DNA of 64,000 nucleotides from Bathymodiolus brooksi (lineage: Eukaryota > Mollusca > Bivalvia > Mytilida > Modiolidae). The notes beneath the pieces are model-generated. The model worked only from the letters and a program-made list of their open reading frames with translations. It did not search any database and was not told the DNA's origin. Of this stretch, positions 52,560-64,000 are shown piece after piece. The stretch is from positions 72,173,668 through 72,237,667 of the forward strand of contig OY804576.1 of assembly GCA_963680875.1 (NCBI GenBank). The letters run 5' to 3'. Numbering within the stretch: position 1 is the first letter of the stretch; each line of letters begins with the position of its first letter. The translations under genes were made by a program, and so were the position numbers.

Positions 52560-52790
52560 TGGTGTGTTCACACGTAATTCGAATTCGATTCGCATTATCG
52601 GATTCGAATTAGTTTAATGCGCATTCGAAACGCATTCTTGTCCGAACGTACCTTTGAATGCGAATTGCAACGCGCATCAAATATAGTCTACGTTCGAACG
52701 ATGTTAACTTTTAATTCGCAATATCAATTATCCTCTCGTCCGTTAAAATCGGTCAACACCTGAAATCGGTCACCATTTTGGAATGCACTG
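52560..52790. repeat. TTCGAA/GAATTC-rich stretch
   Basis: GTGTGTTCACAC (palindromic) followed by many AATTCG / TTCGAA / GCGCATTCG motifs. It resembles a decayed foldback or MITE core, but no clear ends were found. 52000-52559 otherwise contains only weak inverted matches such as TTTACGGAAG to the left hairpin flank. Confidence 0.4.
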
Positions 52791-53159
52791 TCACGTGAGT
52801 TCAGATGTCGATGACGTCATTTATCCTGCAAACTGCGTCCAGAAATAGAAAATCGAATTACTTTCACTTTAAAGGAAAGAATTTTTTTAAAGTATCGTCT
52901 CGTCTTATCTTTGTCTTCGGGAGATATCAACACCTTGCTGAAAATATTCTGTTACATGTGTACTGGCAGTTGGATGTTGGCTCTAAGTTGAACAATGTTT
53001 CCCTTCTATGTCTTCCGATGGCCGTATTTACTGTCGAACATTTAAATGATGCTCAGGGCTATCGCCTCTCCCTATAATAGAATAAAAGAATAGCCTAGCG
53101 CATAAATGCCCGACGTATCCCCCCGCACTTGCATAATATTTACCTTTATATATTTATAG

Positions 53160-53440
53160 AAAGCAGCCTTGCAGTCTTAATGTATAGCATACTTTATTGA
53201 AGGCAAAATCGGTGATTTTTCAACCAAAAACAAAGATTTTCCCCCAAAACTCTTGCTTCAAATATTTCCATGCAAGAACCCATCCAAGATAATGATAATT
53301 ACAAGCCACATGCAAAATATTATTCAAATCCATCCATGTTTACTCAAGTTATAGCGCAAACAAGAAAGTGTGACGGACGGACAGACGGACGGCCGCTATT
53401 ACTATATCCCCTACTGCTATCGCGAGGGGATAATAATGTG
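53160..53440 (-). repeat. dispersed repeat with GACGGACGGACAGACGG
   Basis: CAAGTTATAGCGCAAACAAG then GTGACGGACGGACAGACGGA and TATCGCGAGGGGATAATAAT. The motif is the reverse of the CCGTCCGTCTGTCC head at 49556. Repetitive, noncoding. Confidence 0.55.
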
Positions 53441-53665
53441 AACAGCCATGAGTCCTTTTTATGTTCTCATCTTGATGTTTATACGGTTGTGTCATATATG
53501 TATCCACGATTATGTCTAGATTATTCTCAGTGGCACAGAAGTTGTTTCAAAGCACTTACATGACCGCATCATTCCACTAAGAGGGGAGGTTGTGTGTTAG
53601 TGGTATTGATTTAGCCTCTTTCTACGATTTTAGAACTTTTCCGACATTTTGGTATTTTCTGTTTT

Positions 53666-53980
53666 TCATTTTACAACTTCTGTTTTAAAAAAAATCCCCC
53701 CACAACCACTAAATTTAATCAATCTCTCGTGTGCATCTTTTCTGTATTGCTTGCCTAGTCTATTAATTGAAACTTTAAAATAAACAGTTCCAAAAATTGA
53801 CATGTTCAACAAAACCATTTTCAATTTCAACATTTTCACATGGTCTTGATAAAGATCTATGTACATAGGGTCATCCCTAGGAGGTGCAGGGCCCATTTGT
53901 CTTTGTAAGACCTGCAGTGTGGTGTGTGTACTTGAACAGTCAGGAGTAGATAACTCCATCACAGGGAGCAATTGGTCCAA
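53666..53980 (-). CDS. unknown reading frame
   Basis: A 104-residue frame (LLPVMELSTPDCSSTHTTLQ, APPRDDPMYIDLYQDHVKML, KFSGCGGIFFKTEVVK). Mixed composition, unlike the surrounding AT-rich sequence, and it continues openly upstream as MTGLKPIGPI. It could be an exon or a transposon fragment. No family recognised and no convincing splice sites assigned. Confidence 0.22.
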   Translation of the reverse strand: MDQLLPVMELSTPDCSSTHTTLQVLQRQMGPAPPRDDPMYIDLYQDHVKMLKLKMVLLNMSIFGTVYFKVSINRLGKQYRKDAHERLIKFSGCGGIFFKTEVVK

Positions 53981-54048
53981 TTGGCTTTAGGCCGGTCATG
54001 GATATTGTATCAAGACTCCAGGACATGATAGAGGAAATCACATCAAAT

Positions 54049-54072
54049 TTGGTAACAATAAAATGTTACCAA
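54049..54072. repeat. hairpin at the edge of the right block copy
   Basis: TTGGTAACA at 54049-54057 and its perfect complement TGTTACCAA at 54064-54072, six-base loop. It lies about 10 bp outside the point where similarity to the left block starts. Confidence 0.8.
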
Positions 54073-54820
54073 TATGAAAGCTTAACGTAAACCCTAAATA
54101 CTATAAATACAATTACTCCACGATATACCTGAAACACTGCCGAAGTTAGCATTAAACATCAATCAATCAATCATACAAACACGATTTACTGTTTTGTGTT
54201 TAATGACATGACTTTTACCTTTAACACTGAGAACATCAACACAAATATTGACTTTCCAGAGGTATCATTTATATCAGTACAAATTTGAATAATAGAAGAA
54301 AAAAAACGGAAATCATATTCTATGTCAATCATAATTGATTTTTATTATTTTTATTTATTATTCAAATGTTTTAAGAAAGAACTATAGTAAAAGTAAATTA
54401 TAGCAAATATATAAATTGAAAGCATTATTTAGTTTTATGTGTATGTTTTGTAGATCGTTGATGGTCCTTTTGTACTTTTTTTTTGGCCATTGTGTTGTCT
54501 TTTCCTCTTCTATATACGGATTCTGATTACCCCATTGGTATCTTCAAACTCTTCTTAAATATGTTTGTGTTACCAACTTATAAACAAAGATCAACTGATG
54601 AAAAGTATATGATCAAATATGTTGTTTCTAGTTTTATAATTAGCCTCTATATGAATCTGCATTTCGAAATTGTGACTGTTGATGAGATATCCATGGAATA
54701 AACTAAAGGTAATCCCAGATGTCTTAGTATCCGCTAGGCCTAAATGGGAGTCATACACGTGGATCTGTGCTTCGAATGTATAGGAAAGGTCCATGTATCC
54801 ATGGGGAAATAACCTTCTTT

Positions 54821-55195
54821 TTATGTGATAAGTAGATATATTGTTTCGAATCTATCATGTGATTTCTTTGTTTGAAATGAATTTGTATATGAGGCATTCC
54901 GCTGATCATGTGTACTCTTTACCTTTGTTTCCCGTACACTCGTTGCCTTTTCTTTGATATGAGGACGATGATCTGTTGTTGGTCGCTTCTTTATATTTTT
55001 AACACCAACAACTGGCAAACGACCTTTTACTGTCTGTGGTATGACGTTCACTCTCCTACCTTTTACTAAGTCCGTCTTCAAATTCATATCTTTTTTAATC
55101 TGGTACCATCTACTGGTAAACAGCCATGACATGGCTCTGTTGGTAATGACACTGAGTACATCTTGTGTTTTACTGCTAATTTCATCATCTATCAT
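54821..55195 (-). CDS. unknown basic reading frame, right copy
   Basis: Counterpart of 7748-8065, with the same start and a longer open end (NSFQTKKSHDRFETIYLLIT). About seven substitutions in the shared 100 residues (for example KGRRVNVIPQTVKGR against KGRRENVIPQTGKGR). No family recognised. Because both versions are open despite this divergence, a coding past is possible, but nothing identifies a product. Confidence 0.3.
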   Translation of the reverse strand: MIDDEISSKTQDVLSVITNRAMSWLFTSRWYQIKKDMNLKTDLVKGRRVNVIPQTVKGRLPVVGVKNIKKRPTTDHRPHIKEKATSVRETKVKSTHDQRNASYTNSFQTKKSHDRFETIYLLIT

Positions 55196-55392
55196 TCGGA
55201 TCTATTTTGTCTTCTCTTTTTTTACTTCTCCTTCTCATTCATCCTCTTATTCTTCTTTGTATCTTTACTTTTTATGTTTTGTCTCGTGGTTGTTTTTTTC
55301 ATGGTGTCCACATTTTAAAAGCTTTGTGTTGCTAATAGTTGCTGACGTCACGGAACTCGTATCTACGTCTGGAACCATTGCTCTTGTGCTTA

Positions 55393-57267
55393 GTAAGTAA
55401 GTAAGTAAATAAGTAAGTAATTACTTTATTTCAAGAGGGTAACACAATTAGCAACAATAAACTAATCTTCCCTGTGGTCCTCAAAACAATAATAAGTAAA
55501 TACAACAAATACAATTTCAAACAATACATACATCTTCAAAACAAAATATGCTCCTGATCGTGATCGTATGGTAGTTGGATTTATAACTACCTATGCAATC
55601 AGTGCATATCACCACCATCGTTGTGAGTTCGAACCCCGGTTCGACGAGGTGTACTCGATACAACATAATGTGATAAAGTTTGTCAGTGACTCACGACAGG
55701 TTCATTAGTCAGTTCCTTGTCAAAATGTTGATACCGAATCACCAAAAAAAAGGATATTTAATGTTGAAATCTTTTGGACATTTTTCAAACTAAAAAGATT
55801 CAGTATTCTCTGATTCTAATTATACTCTCCTTTCATACTTTACATAATCATGAAAATATACATTTTAGCCTCCTCCATCTGTGTTCGTTCAATCTTTTCG
55901 ATTGTATGTGAAATTATCTAAATTCAATTCGCGTGAGGGTCCCGGGTGGCTCAATGAGGTTGGTCGTTGGATCTACCAACTCATACAAGCCTATCACCAA
56001 TACGGCGTGGGTTCGCTCCCAACTTTGTTCATTACAAATAGGGTGCACTCGACTCGTAGCCGCAAGTGATAAAGTTTACCAGTTGCTTGCCCATGGTCGG
56101 TGGTTCTCTCTGGGTACTTCGGTTTCCTCCACCAGTGAAACTGGTCGCCATAATATAGCTGAAATATTGTTGAAAGTGGCGTTAAAACACCAAAAATCAA
56201 TCAACCAATTCGCGTGAATTCTTTTTGCATTTTTCTTCATTTAAAAATGTTTCACACATACCTAATATATGTGGTTTAAACTCATCTTTTATATTACAAA
56301 TATTATTTTTGAATTCATCCAATTTTGGTAAAATATGTTGAATATTTTGACATGCTTTTTTTAAGACCTTTTGAATCTGTATAACCATAAATATTATTTT
56401 CATTTTGACTAAAAGTATCCGCATGGCCATGGCAGTTCTTAAACACACTATGAGAACAGTCATTCTTATCAGTAAACCTAGAAGACTGGTTTTTACTTCT
56501 TTTTTATATTTGATTTTGATCTATTTAACCTGACCTCAGTGGAAGATTTACAATTTGCAACAAAATTAACAGAAATACAACTAATGCAATCAAAAGGGTC
56601 ATTTTCACAATTTGAACGCAATGTATTTAAAAGTAAATTAAATGGATTGATTGAAGTCGCCTCTTCTTCACCGTTTTCCTAGTACCAATGCGGTGGGTAA
56701 TCATAATGTTTCCAATGAAGTTCTTGACTATTGATTTAAGTTCATCCAACAACAAAGTCTAGCTTTGTGACCAAGACTGTGGTATAGATAACATTCAACT
56801 CTAGCATTATTTCGACATTGATTTTGTGACTGATTGTTCTCGCCACAGTTAAAGCATGGACGACGATGAAGACGACAACCAGGTACATTCTGTTGCCTTT
56901 GATGCATCATTCATGTTGGTCATTATTACGATTCAGGATTTCTACTTTGTCGTTTATATTGTTTAAAAGGAGTGAGGTTCCATCCTTGGCTTAGTGTACT
57001 CCATCTGAACAAAGTAGTCCGTTGACAATTTTGCTATTCTTCAGCAGAAAGTTGTCTGAATGGTTAACAAAGTCTATGTTCTCTGGAAGACATATACTGT
57101 TAACCTTTTGTATGCCATGAGTCTATTTATTTTCATTCCATTCAGTACCACGGGTCGATATTTACTTCCTAACGTAGAATAATAGGATATTATGAAGTTG
57201 ATATATACTGTAGAGCAAACAATCGGAACACCTCTGACGGCTATGTTATCCAACTCCAAATCAACGT
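55393..57267 (-). mobile_element. LINE C remnant, right copy
   Basis: Same parts as 8263-10130: SGNH end (about 57267-56930, with TAA after DGVH), CCHC knuckle (56910-56728, CFNCGENNQSQNQC with the His again Gln), endonuclease start (56463-56197) and (TTAC)n tail (55393-55425, longer than in the left copy and with an AAAT interruption). The older SINE lies at 55555-55740. Confidence 0.65.
55925..56217 (+). repeat. full-length SINE, right copy
   Basis: SINE body 55937-56205 with CAATTCGCGTGA at 55925-55936 and 56206-56217, orthologous to 8788-9080. Confidence 0.9.
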
Positions 57268-57337
57268 ATGCGCCCGTGTTTCAGTATTTGAGAGTAACAA
57301 GTAATTGATTGCTCCGAAAGTTAGGTGAAAAATAATA

Positions 57338-57370
57338 CTCCCCCTCCCCCCCCCCCCCCCCCCCCCCCAA
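57338..57370 (+). repeat. poly-C tract
   Basis: A nearly pure run of about 27 C, at the site that is an interrupted C-rich tract in the left copy. Confidence 0.85.
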
Positions 57371-57767
57371 TCAAATTTAACATTTTAAAAAGAGATCGAA
57401 AATCAAAGAACTTAAAATTATTTGGTGTCACCTCTTTTTAGGTTAAAAATGAATAATGTATATTATATAAATTATTGAGGATCACAAATCAAAGTTCAAA
57501 AAAGGCAATTGAATTTGAATGTGTGTATATGTGCAATCTGACAAAGGCAATTTAAGCATTGCATGCTTCGCATAATTGTAGCTGATGATCACTTCACCCC
57601 TTTTTTTTTCAGAAGCAATAAGCTGCTTAATCAAAGTTGCTTTCAAACTCACTAATTACTGTTCAAGTGGGACTGAAAATTTAAAATGCACTATTAAAGT
57701 CGGCAGAGTTTTAATGATTTCTAGAAATTAATAATTACGGGCCTGTTCCGTATTTCATCCATCGATT

Positions 57768-58714
57768 GGCAATATATCCAGGACATTGTCACACCCAAGG
57801 AAACTGAAGGAACATTTAATTCTATTAAAAAGTTTTGGACCTATATTAAACACAAAAAAACTGATCATCAAGGAATCTCAACATTAAAACAAGATGGTAA
57901 ATTAATCACTGACCCCATTCCCAAGGTAAATGTTATGAATGATCAGCTTAAATTTGTATTTTCAAATGCTGAAAAAATAACCGAAAGTGAATTTAAATCT
58001 AACTGTAAATTGTCTATAAAATGCCTGATATCACCGTCACCTGTGAAGGCATAGCTAAACTCCTAAATTTAAATCCAAACAAAGCAGCCGACCCAGATGA
58101 TTTTTGTAAAACCTAGGGTACTTAAGGAACTTGATACCGAAATAGTTCCTATTTTAACTTTAATTTTTCAAATATCTCTTGAATCAGGTGTTGTCCCCTC
58201 AGACTGGAAAATTGCCCATGTTGCTCCTGTTTACAAGAAAGATCCAAAGTATAATCCAGAAAATTACAGACCTATTTCCTTAACTTGTATGTGTTGTAAA
58301 CTGTTAGAACTTATTGTAGTTAGTAACGTCATGCCACATGCTGATAAATATAACATACTATACCCCTTCCAAAATGGCTTTCGCAAATTTAGATCTTGCG
58401 AAACTCAACTTGTAGGGTTCATCGACGACATGACTCGAAATTTGGATGATGGTAAACAAACTGATTTCTGCATTATGGAATTATCCAAAGCGTTCGATAA
58501 AGTCAGCCACAACTTCTTAACACACAAGCTTAAACATTATGGCATAAGAGGCAAGGTAAACAACTGGATAGAAAGTTTCCTCTCAGGTCATTGTTGAGGG
58601 TGTCAAATCTACATACCCCCCCTGTCGATTCTGGAGTGCCCCAGGGTTCAGTCCTGGGCCCAAGTATGTTTTTGTATTATATAAACGACACCCCCACTGG
58701 ACTAGACTCCACTA
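57768..58714 (+). pseudogene. LINE B ORF2, 5' RT part, right copy
   Basis: Same content as 10631-11581, but the frame 58097-58597 is open through YPFQNGFRKFRSCETQL, where the left copy has a stop. It ends at SGHC with the shared TGA. Motif A reads FCIMELSKAFDKV, again with Glu. The downstream text GVPQGSVLGPSMFLYYINDT (motif B) is better preserved than in the left copy (GVPKGSVL). Cut by LINE A after ACTCCACTA at 58706-58714. Confidence 0.82.
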
Positions 58715-59489
58715 CAATAATAATAATAATAATAATAATAATTTTATTGATTTAAAGTCCAAACATTGAACAATCATCAAAAGACAAAACAGAACTAAGC
58801 TAAATACATACAATACATGTACAAAGAAGATGTTATCACAGTTGAGGAGTGTATGAATTATCTCCCATTGAAGATTACAATATTTATAAGGATTATCTCC
58901 CATTGTACACAACAGTGTCACTCAATGTATATAAAAATATTTAAATAATTTTGTATATACTGTAATAATAATTTTGCATAATAATTTAGTTTTAACTTCC
59001 CTTTCAGATCTTGATTGATAGAATACAATTTATTCACACCTAAAATACATATTTTACATATATCAAGATCATTACTACTCAATATGAATTTAAATTTTTG
59101 GAACTCATCCATATCATTAATTAAGGGTAATAACAAAATTACCGAACTCCGAACAATCTTACAAAGGGAAAGTCAAAACTCATAATTATATAAACAGACA
59201 AAATCAGTCAACAACCGGAAAACTGTAAAAACCGTAATGACCCTTACTTGGTACAGGCATTTCTAAAGAAATGGTGGGTTGAATCAGATTTTAAAGCGCC
59301 AAACCTCCCGCTCTCATTACGGTTCAAATGCTCCGGCTGTCACTATAACAGTATTTATATACAGGAACAAAATAGTTAAAATAGTTGTCAAAACAGTACC
59401 ATATTCAGTGAATGTAAATGTCAAAAACACTTTTACGTCACACATTGATAAAAAAAATATTTTTGACATTTTTCTTGACTTCTTTATCG

Positions 59490-60872
59490 TTATACATTTT
59501 CACTATATGAAAATGCATCGCTTATAATCGTATCTGCAGAGACGGAATATATTTCGACAAGATCTTGATATCGGAATATAAACTTTTTAAGAGATCGAAT
59601 AAGGCGAATCTTTTTATAGCCCTGGTCCAGTAGCCTGTTTCTCAGATGAAGATGACGTATCAGGAAATCAGAATAATTGCTACTGGCCCTTGCATAGCGA
59701 ATCAATTGCGAGATGTAAACACCATATGCAGGAGAAGCTGGTATATTGCTGCACATGTTTGGAAAATATATGATTTTAAAATTGAAGTCGTCCCGTTTAT
59801 CATAAATTTTAGTACTGAGTTGACCACTGTCGTCAAATTCGAGGTATAAGTCTAAAAATGATGCGGACGAAGCTGTATCTGTGGTCTCTTTAACTTCCAG
59901 CTCTGGAGAATATATCAATGGAAGAAATTCTGCAAATCTAGAATTATTGATAGATAAAACGTCATCAATATACCTGTATGTGAAATTAAAGGCTCTAGCC
60001 TCATGAATCTTCTTATCTTTTACAAGCGTTTGAAGAAACTCCGACTCATATGAATATAAGAATAAATCGGCTAGAAGAGGGGCACAATTCGTACCCATTG
60101 GTATGCCGACGACCTGCTGAAACAGTGTCCCTCCAAAGGAGACAAATATGTTATCGATGAGGAACTCCAGCATACTGATCACTTGTTCCTCGAAGTAGCT
60201 TGTTTTACCTTTTTGAATTTTGTTTGAAAAATATGTGGAATTGTAGCCTAACACAACAAATTTTGAGCCATAGTTTCTATGACTGACAGCTTTATGAATT
60301 GTTTCTTTTAAGCGGGTTTTTAATTTGTCATGCGGTAGGGTGGTATATAGAGTTTTGATGGAGGATACCTGAGAGAAAGATCTTGATTTCAGGTTATCCA
60401 AAAGATCTTTAGAGTTTTTCAAAATCCACATGTGATTTATGCCACTACGCGAGTAAACAGTTTCACAATATTTCTGTTGTCCCTCTTTTACTGCAGATAG
60501 AATCTTTGTCAGGTGAATAGACAATTCTTTCGTCGAACAAGTTGATGATCCCGCTATGTACCTTTCTTTGTATGGTGTCTTATGGAGTTTAGGTATCCAA
60601 TATAAATAGGGTAAATCCTCAGACTCTTTACCAGAGGGAATGTTTAAAGACGTCATGAATGATCTGTGGTTAGCTAGGATTTCATCTTTGTCGAACGAAG
60701 TTGGTTTGTATGTGGTATTACTAGAGGTGTTCCTATTTATGCCTAATTCCTTGATTAGGCATTCGAAGTAATATGATTTACATACAAACACGATATTGTT
60801 GGAAGCCTTGTCCGCAGGAACGATAACATATTTGTCATGAAGAGAGAAAAGACACTTAACAGCTTCTTGGCC
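59490..60872 (-). pseudogene. Penelope-like reverse transcriptase, right copy
   Basis: The 433-residue stretch differs from the left copy at three positions only: Leu for Ile in TKILSAVK, Thr for Lys in EFLQTLVKD, and Phe for Tyr in NNSRFAEFL. All three are amino-acid changes, as expected of unconstrained sequence. Motif B (GIPMGTNCAPLLADL) and motif C (YIDD) are present. The motif A gap (SIKT-LYTT) is shared. Confidence 0.9.
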
Positions 60873-61886
60873 TTAAAATACAGACTTAGGTCGACTATTA
60901 ACACAATATTTTAGTTTGTGAATCCGACCATGTACTAGAGACCTAATTGTTCTAACCCAATCTGACAGGGACTCTAACTCAGGATCTTGGTCTACTTCTC
61001 TCTTTATCCACCTTGTGGCATAATCTTCAACAGCATCCATAATTATCTTGAAATTATGTTTCCAATTGATGTGTTGAGGTTCTCTAAAATTAGGACCATG
61101 AGAAATCACCTTTCGGAGACTCTCATGTTGAATGATATTCAGATCACCAGTGGTTACATGTCCAGATGGGTTGTATTGAAAATGAGAGTGGGAACAGTCA
61201 CAAGTCAGAGGGTTCTTAAGGTACTCTTCTATGTTAATATCTTGCAATGCTTCTTTGTAGTTGAAAATTTTATGGCCAATGCTGTTAGTGTAGCAATAGG
61301 AGACAATGGGAACAGATTGGCTTTTGAATTATGGTGGAATTTCTTTTACGACCTCTTTTCTATTAAGAATGTTGCTGATGTTAATAGCATCGATTCCTTT
61401 GTTAGCAAACGGAATATTGAGGAATTTTCTGTTGTTTTCATGAAGAGGTTCAGATCAAACTGGTTTAAAAAGACGAAAGGACGCCACGTCACATATAATA
61501 CTAGACAATCTGTACTTAGGAGAAAAAGGATCTAAGCCTCCTTTGTCAAGTCCAAAATCCCTAAGATCTTTGAGGTAGTTTACAGTTAGTGAAAATAAGA
61601 TTGTACGAATGTGATGAATTCCAAGAGGTTTCTGTATATTAGAAAGTAAATCATTAAAAGTATCTTGTAACGTTCTTGGTTTAGAGGACTTTTTAACATT
61701 AGGATTTTTAATTCTTTTATGACCATGGCTACGTTTCGTTATTGTAATAGTATTAAAATGGCTCATCACGTTGATTTCGTTGCATCCAGGACTTGACAAA
61801 TTTCCCACTCCTTTGATGTTATCATTGCAACCGTAAGGCATTGCAGTGCCTAACTCTTTAATCCAAAACAACTCTCTATCGGGACG
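60873..61886 (-). pseudogene. Penelope-like linker and spacer, right copy
   Basis: Frames 60873-61247 (with TCDCSHSHFQYNPSGH, the CxC motif) and 61455-61871, in one phase, separated by TAA 61329-61331 and TGA 61455-61457. Private changes are conservative (for example VTTGDLNI for VITGDLNI). It is cut from the endonuclease by TAA 61887-61889. Confidence 0.82.
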
Positions 61887-62340
61887 TTAAGGTGTACTAA
61901 GCATAGGACTGTTTGTATGATGGTAAATCTTCTCGATGATTCGAACTTTCATCGTCAAACAGCGGTCATGATCCGGTTGATTGAAATGATTATACAAAAT
62001 CCTGTATTTGGGATCTTTTGCATCATATCGATGTTGGCTCATCCTACTTCGCAATGTTTGACGAGTTTCACCAACATACAAAAGTCCACAGAGTGTACAT
62101 TCTATGCCGTAAATGACATTTTTAGTAGAACAGTCCAGAGGGTCAAACGATTTGGTGTAGTAAGTTTTTCCAGTTAAATTACTTGTAAATTCAGGAGAAG
62201 CTATTAGCATGACGCATGTTTTACAAGTATTAATTTTGTCAGTTTTTATTTTGCAAGTAGTAATGCATGGAGAAGAGTCACAAGTACCTGGAGATTTAAG
62301 ACAGTCTGAAATATTAATAGAACACGATTTTAAAATTTGA
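61887..62340 (-). pseudogene. Penelope-like GIY-YIG endonuclease, right copy
   Basis: VIYGIECTLCGLLYVGETRQ and SQHRYDAKDPKYR are as in the left copy, with Glu for Asp before the first Cys of the pair and QPDHD for QPGHD. The Cys-rich leader is also present upstream (62211-62330). Confidence 0.87.
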
Positions 62341-62905
62341 TACGAATCTGAAGTTTTGAAATAATAATTACCCTCTTAAATGAAGGAACCACTGAACTTA
62401 TATTAGAAAATAATTCTTTACGACACTCATCCAATTTAGGACATTTTAAAATGAAATGTATTTCATCCTCTGGTTCTATATTACAGAGAGGACATATTCT
62501 CTTTTCCACTAGAAGTTTGATGTATCTACCCCTTTCAATATTCAGGTTACTGTTGCTTATTCTAATTTTAACAAATATAGATAAAGCAAATTTATCCACA
62601 TCAGAGTGTAAAACTTTCTCCATTTTGTAACTATTTTTTAATTTCCTATTAGTTCGCAGTTTATTACCACCATTTTTATTATCATGATTAAACAATAATT
62701 TTTTCCAATGGTTAATATATCTGTCTTCTAGTTTGATTGATAAAGAGTGTAATAATTTAGACTTAGAAAATGTACATTGATTCACCCAAACATGAGTAAA
62801 CCCAATTTCAGCTAGTAAAAGTTTTATTTTAGAACATAAGCCATCTTTACGCAAGGTGTTTTCTTGGTATGAATGATAAATTAAGCTATTTGCATTTGCG
62901 CTCAA
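62330..62905 (-). pseudogene. LINE A ORF2 C-terminal Cys/His region, right copy
   Basis: One open frame of 191 residues, against two shifted frames in the left copy. It contains GFTHVWVNQCTFSKSKLL, NKNGGNKLRTNRKLKNSYKM and ICPLCNIEPEDEIHFILKCP. It runs into the Penelope-like element at PSFK. Confidence 0.85.
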
Positions 62906-63144
62906 AAGATGAAGCCAATAATTAATAGTAGCTTTTATAGTACAAAATAAAGGGCGAATAACCCAAGTTCCGATAATACAGCAATATGTGTTGCTGACTT
63001 ATGAACTCCTAATACAAATTTGGCAAATTTTATTTGTGTTTTATTTGGAACAAAGGAATCATATTTTGCTTCAAAATTTAAATTTCTTTTAATTAGGATA
63101 TCAAGAAACCATATTTCACTACAATATAAAAAAATGGGTTTGAC

Positions 63145-64000
63145 TCAAGCATCAAAGAGTCTTAGATGTGAAAAGGCATTCAGTTTTTCTGAATATAGTG
63201 TTTTGCGAATACAGAACATTGCCTTAGAGGCTTTCTTTGACAAATAATGTATAGCAAATGAAAAAGAACCTGAGGGTTTAAATATAATTCCTAAATATTT
63301 ATATTCTGACACAAGTTCTAGAGACTGCTCTTCAAACGAAAAATTGTAACCCTTCAACACTTTGCCTGATTTATTAAATATCATAACTTTTGTTTTTTGT
63401 ATGTTTACTTTAAGATTCCATTGATCACAATACAATTTGAGATTATCTAATAATGTTTGTAAACCATTTGCTGACTGTGACATCAGCACAATGTCATCTG
63501 CATATAACAAACAAGATATAGATTTCCCATTTATACTAACTGGATCACACTCTAAATTAAAATGCTCAACTAAATCATTCATATAGACCGAAAAAAAGAC
63601 GGGTCAAAACACACCCTTGTTTTACTCCAATACCTAATGGAAAATGAAACATTATTATACATGTCTTCTATTATATTTAAGAAATGTCCCCTGATATTAT
63701 ATCTGTTCAGTTTAAACAAAAGTGCTTGTCCATTAACAGTGTCAAAAGCCTTTTTCAAATCTACAAAACAAGCAAAAAGATATTTGTTATTTTTTGAAAA
63801 ATTATCAATAAGGGACTTGAGTGTAAATATATGATCACTAGTTCTCGCCCCCCTTTTAAATCCTATCTGTTCTGGACATATAATATTATTATTTTTTAAT
63901 ATTTTTCTAATCTATTAAACAAAATTCTTGTAAACAACTTACTGAGGCAACTAGAAATTGCTATACCTCTATAGCAAGATGGGTCATTTGTACTACCACC
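63145..64000 (-). pseudogene. LINE A RT (motifs A-C), right copy, cut by window end
   Basis: 63145-63582 holds YADDIVLMSQSANGLQ. Upstream, after the shared T-run shift near 63590, come VKQGCVLTRLFF (motif B region), GQALLFKLNRYNIRGHF and CFVDLKKAFDTV-type motif A near 63750 (open here, shifted in the left copy). The fingers region runs off the window. The plus frame 63637-63834 is its shadow. Confidence 0.82.

Larger units (their letters stand above)
59122..62340 (-). mobile_element. Penelope-like element (Naiad-type), right copy
   Basis: Same structure as 11991-15210. The in-frame stops are at the equivalent places (61887-61889 TAA, 61455-61457 TGA, 61329-61331 TAA, 60873-60875 TAA), so all arose before the duplication. 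Confidence 0.88.
54084..64000. repeat. large duplicated block, right copy (continues past window)
   Basis: Same orientation and content as 6950-16870. Position offsets vary only from 47130 to 47137 over nearly 10 kb, so indels are few and small. It lacks the three private disabling changes of the left copy and shares the four in-frame stops of the Penelope-like element and the T-run shift of LINE A. Confidence 0.92.
58715..64000 (-). mobile_element. LINE A 3' half, right copy (open at window end)
   Basis: (TTA)n tail at 58715-58743, ORF2 end 58918-59136, Penelope-like insertion 59122-62340, then ORF2 Cys/His region, RT motif C and motif A up to the window end. The part beyond 64000 is not visible, so whether the 17522 Penelope-like tail and ORF1 are also duplicated is unknown. 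Confidence 0.85.

Overview
The window looks like AT-rich animal genomic DNA, most likely from a bivalve mollusc (inference). The grounds are the SINE tails ending in GGCGTTAAACAC, the Penelope-like elements with an upstream GIY-YIG domain, the Tc1 type, and a split gene of the multiple-EGF-like (MEGF) receptor type. There are no bacterial signatures. Almost all protein-like sequence belongs to decayed transposable elements, many nested inside each other.

Layout. 1-4080: a SINE-like repeat, then an old third copy (about 938-4075) of a composite repeat: a minus-strand LINE remnant (SGNH esterase, CCHC knuckle, start of APE endonuclease, (TTAC)n tail) beside the start of a plus-strand LINE. 4080-7018: a decayed Ty3/gypsy integrase (minus) with a palindrome repeated seven times. 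6950-16870: left copy of a duplicated block. It continues into LINE A, which as a whole spans 11582-21908 (minus) and sits inside plus-strand LINE B with a 9-bp target duplication. LINE A is itself interrupted by a Penelope-like element with GIY-YIG before the RT (minus, 11991-15210) and by a 5'-truncated plus-strand copy of the same family (17522-18069). 22900-28430: two more minus-strand LINEs, D and E.

28930-41800: the only convincing host gene, on the minus strand. Five exons (40392 down to 33993) and a transmembrane exon (32359-32275) join in phase to give an EGF-like receptor. Its introns hold a 40-bp minisatellite, several Penelope-like remnants, SINEs and LINE fragments.

42490-46580: plus-strand LINE F, with a 2A-like NPGP motif, split by a foldback element. 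46609-48067: a dead Tc1/mariner element whose empty site lies at about 40910. 48496-48760: a hAT-type MITE with an 8-bp target duplication. 49540-54080: repeats, a long hairpin and little coding signal.

54084-64000: right copy of the duplicated block, about 47.13 kb from the left copy and running off the window end. It holds the same nested LINE C/SINE/LINE B/LINE A/Penelope-like arrangement. Many disabling changes are shared by both copies, while a few are private to the left one, so decay began before duplication. The left kilobase of the block is clearly more diverged than the rest.
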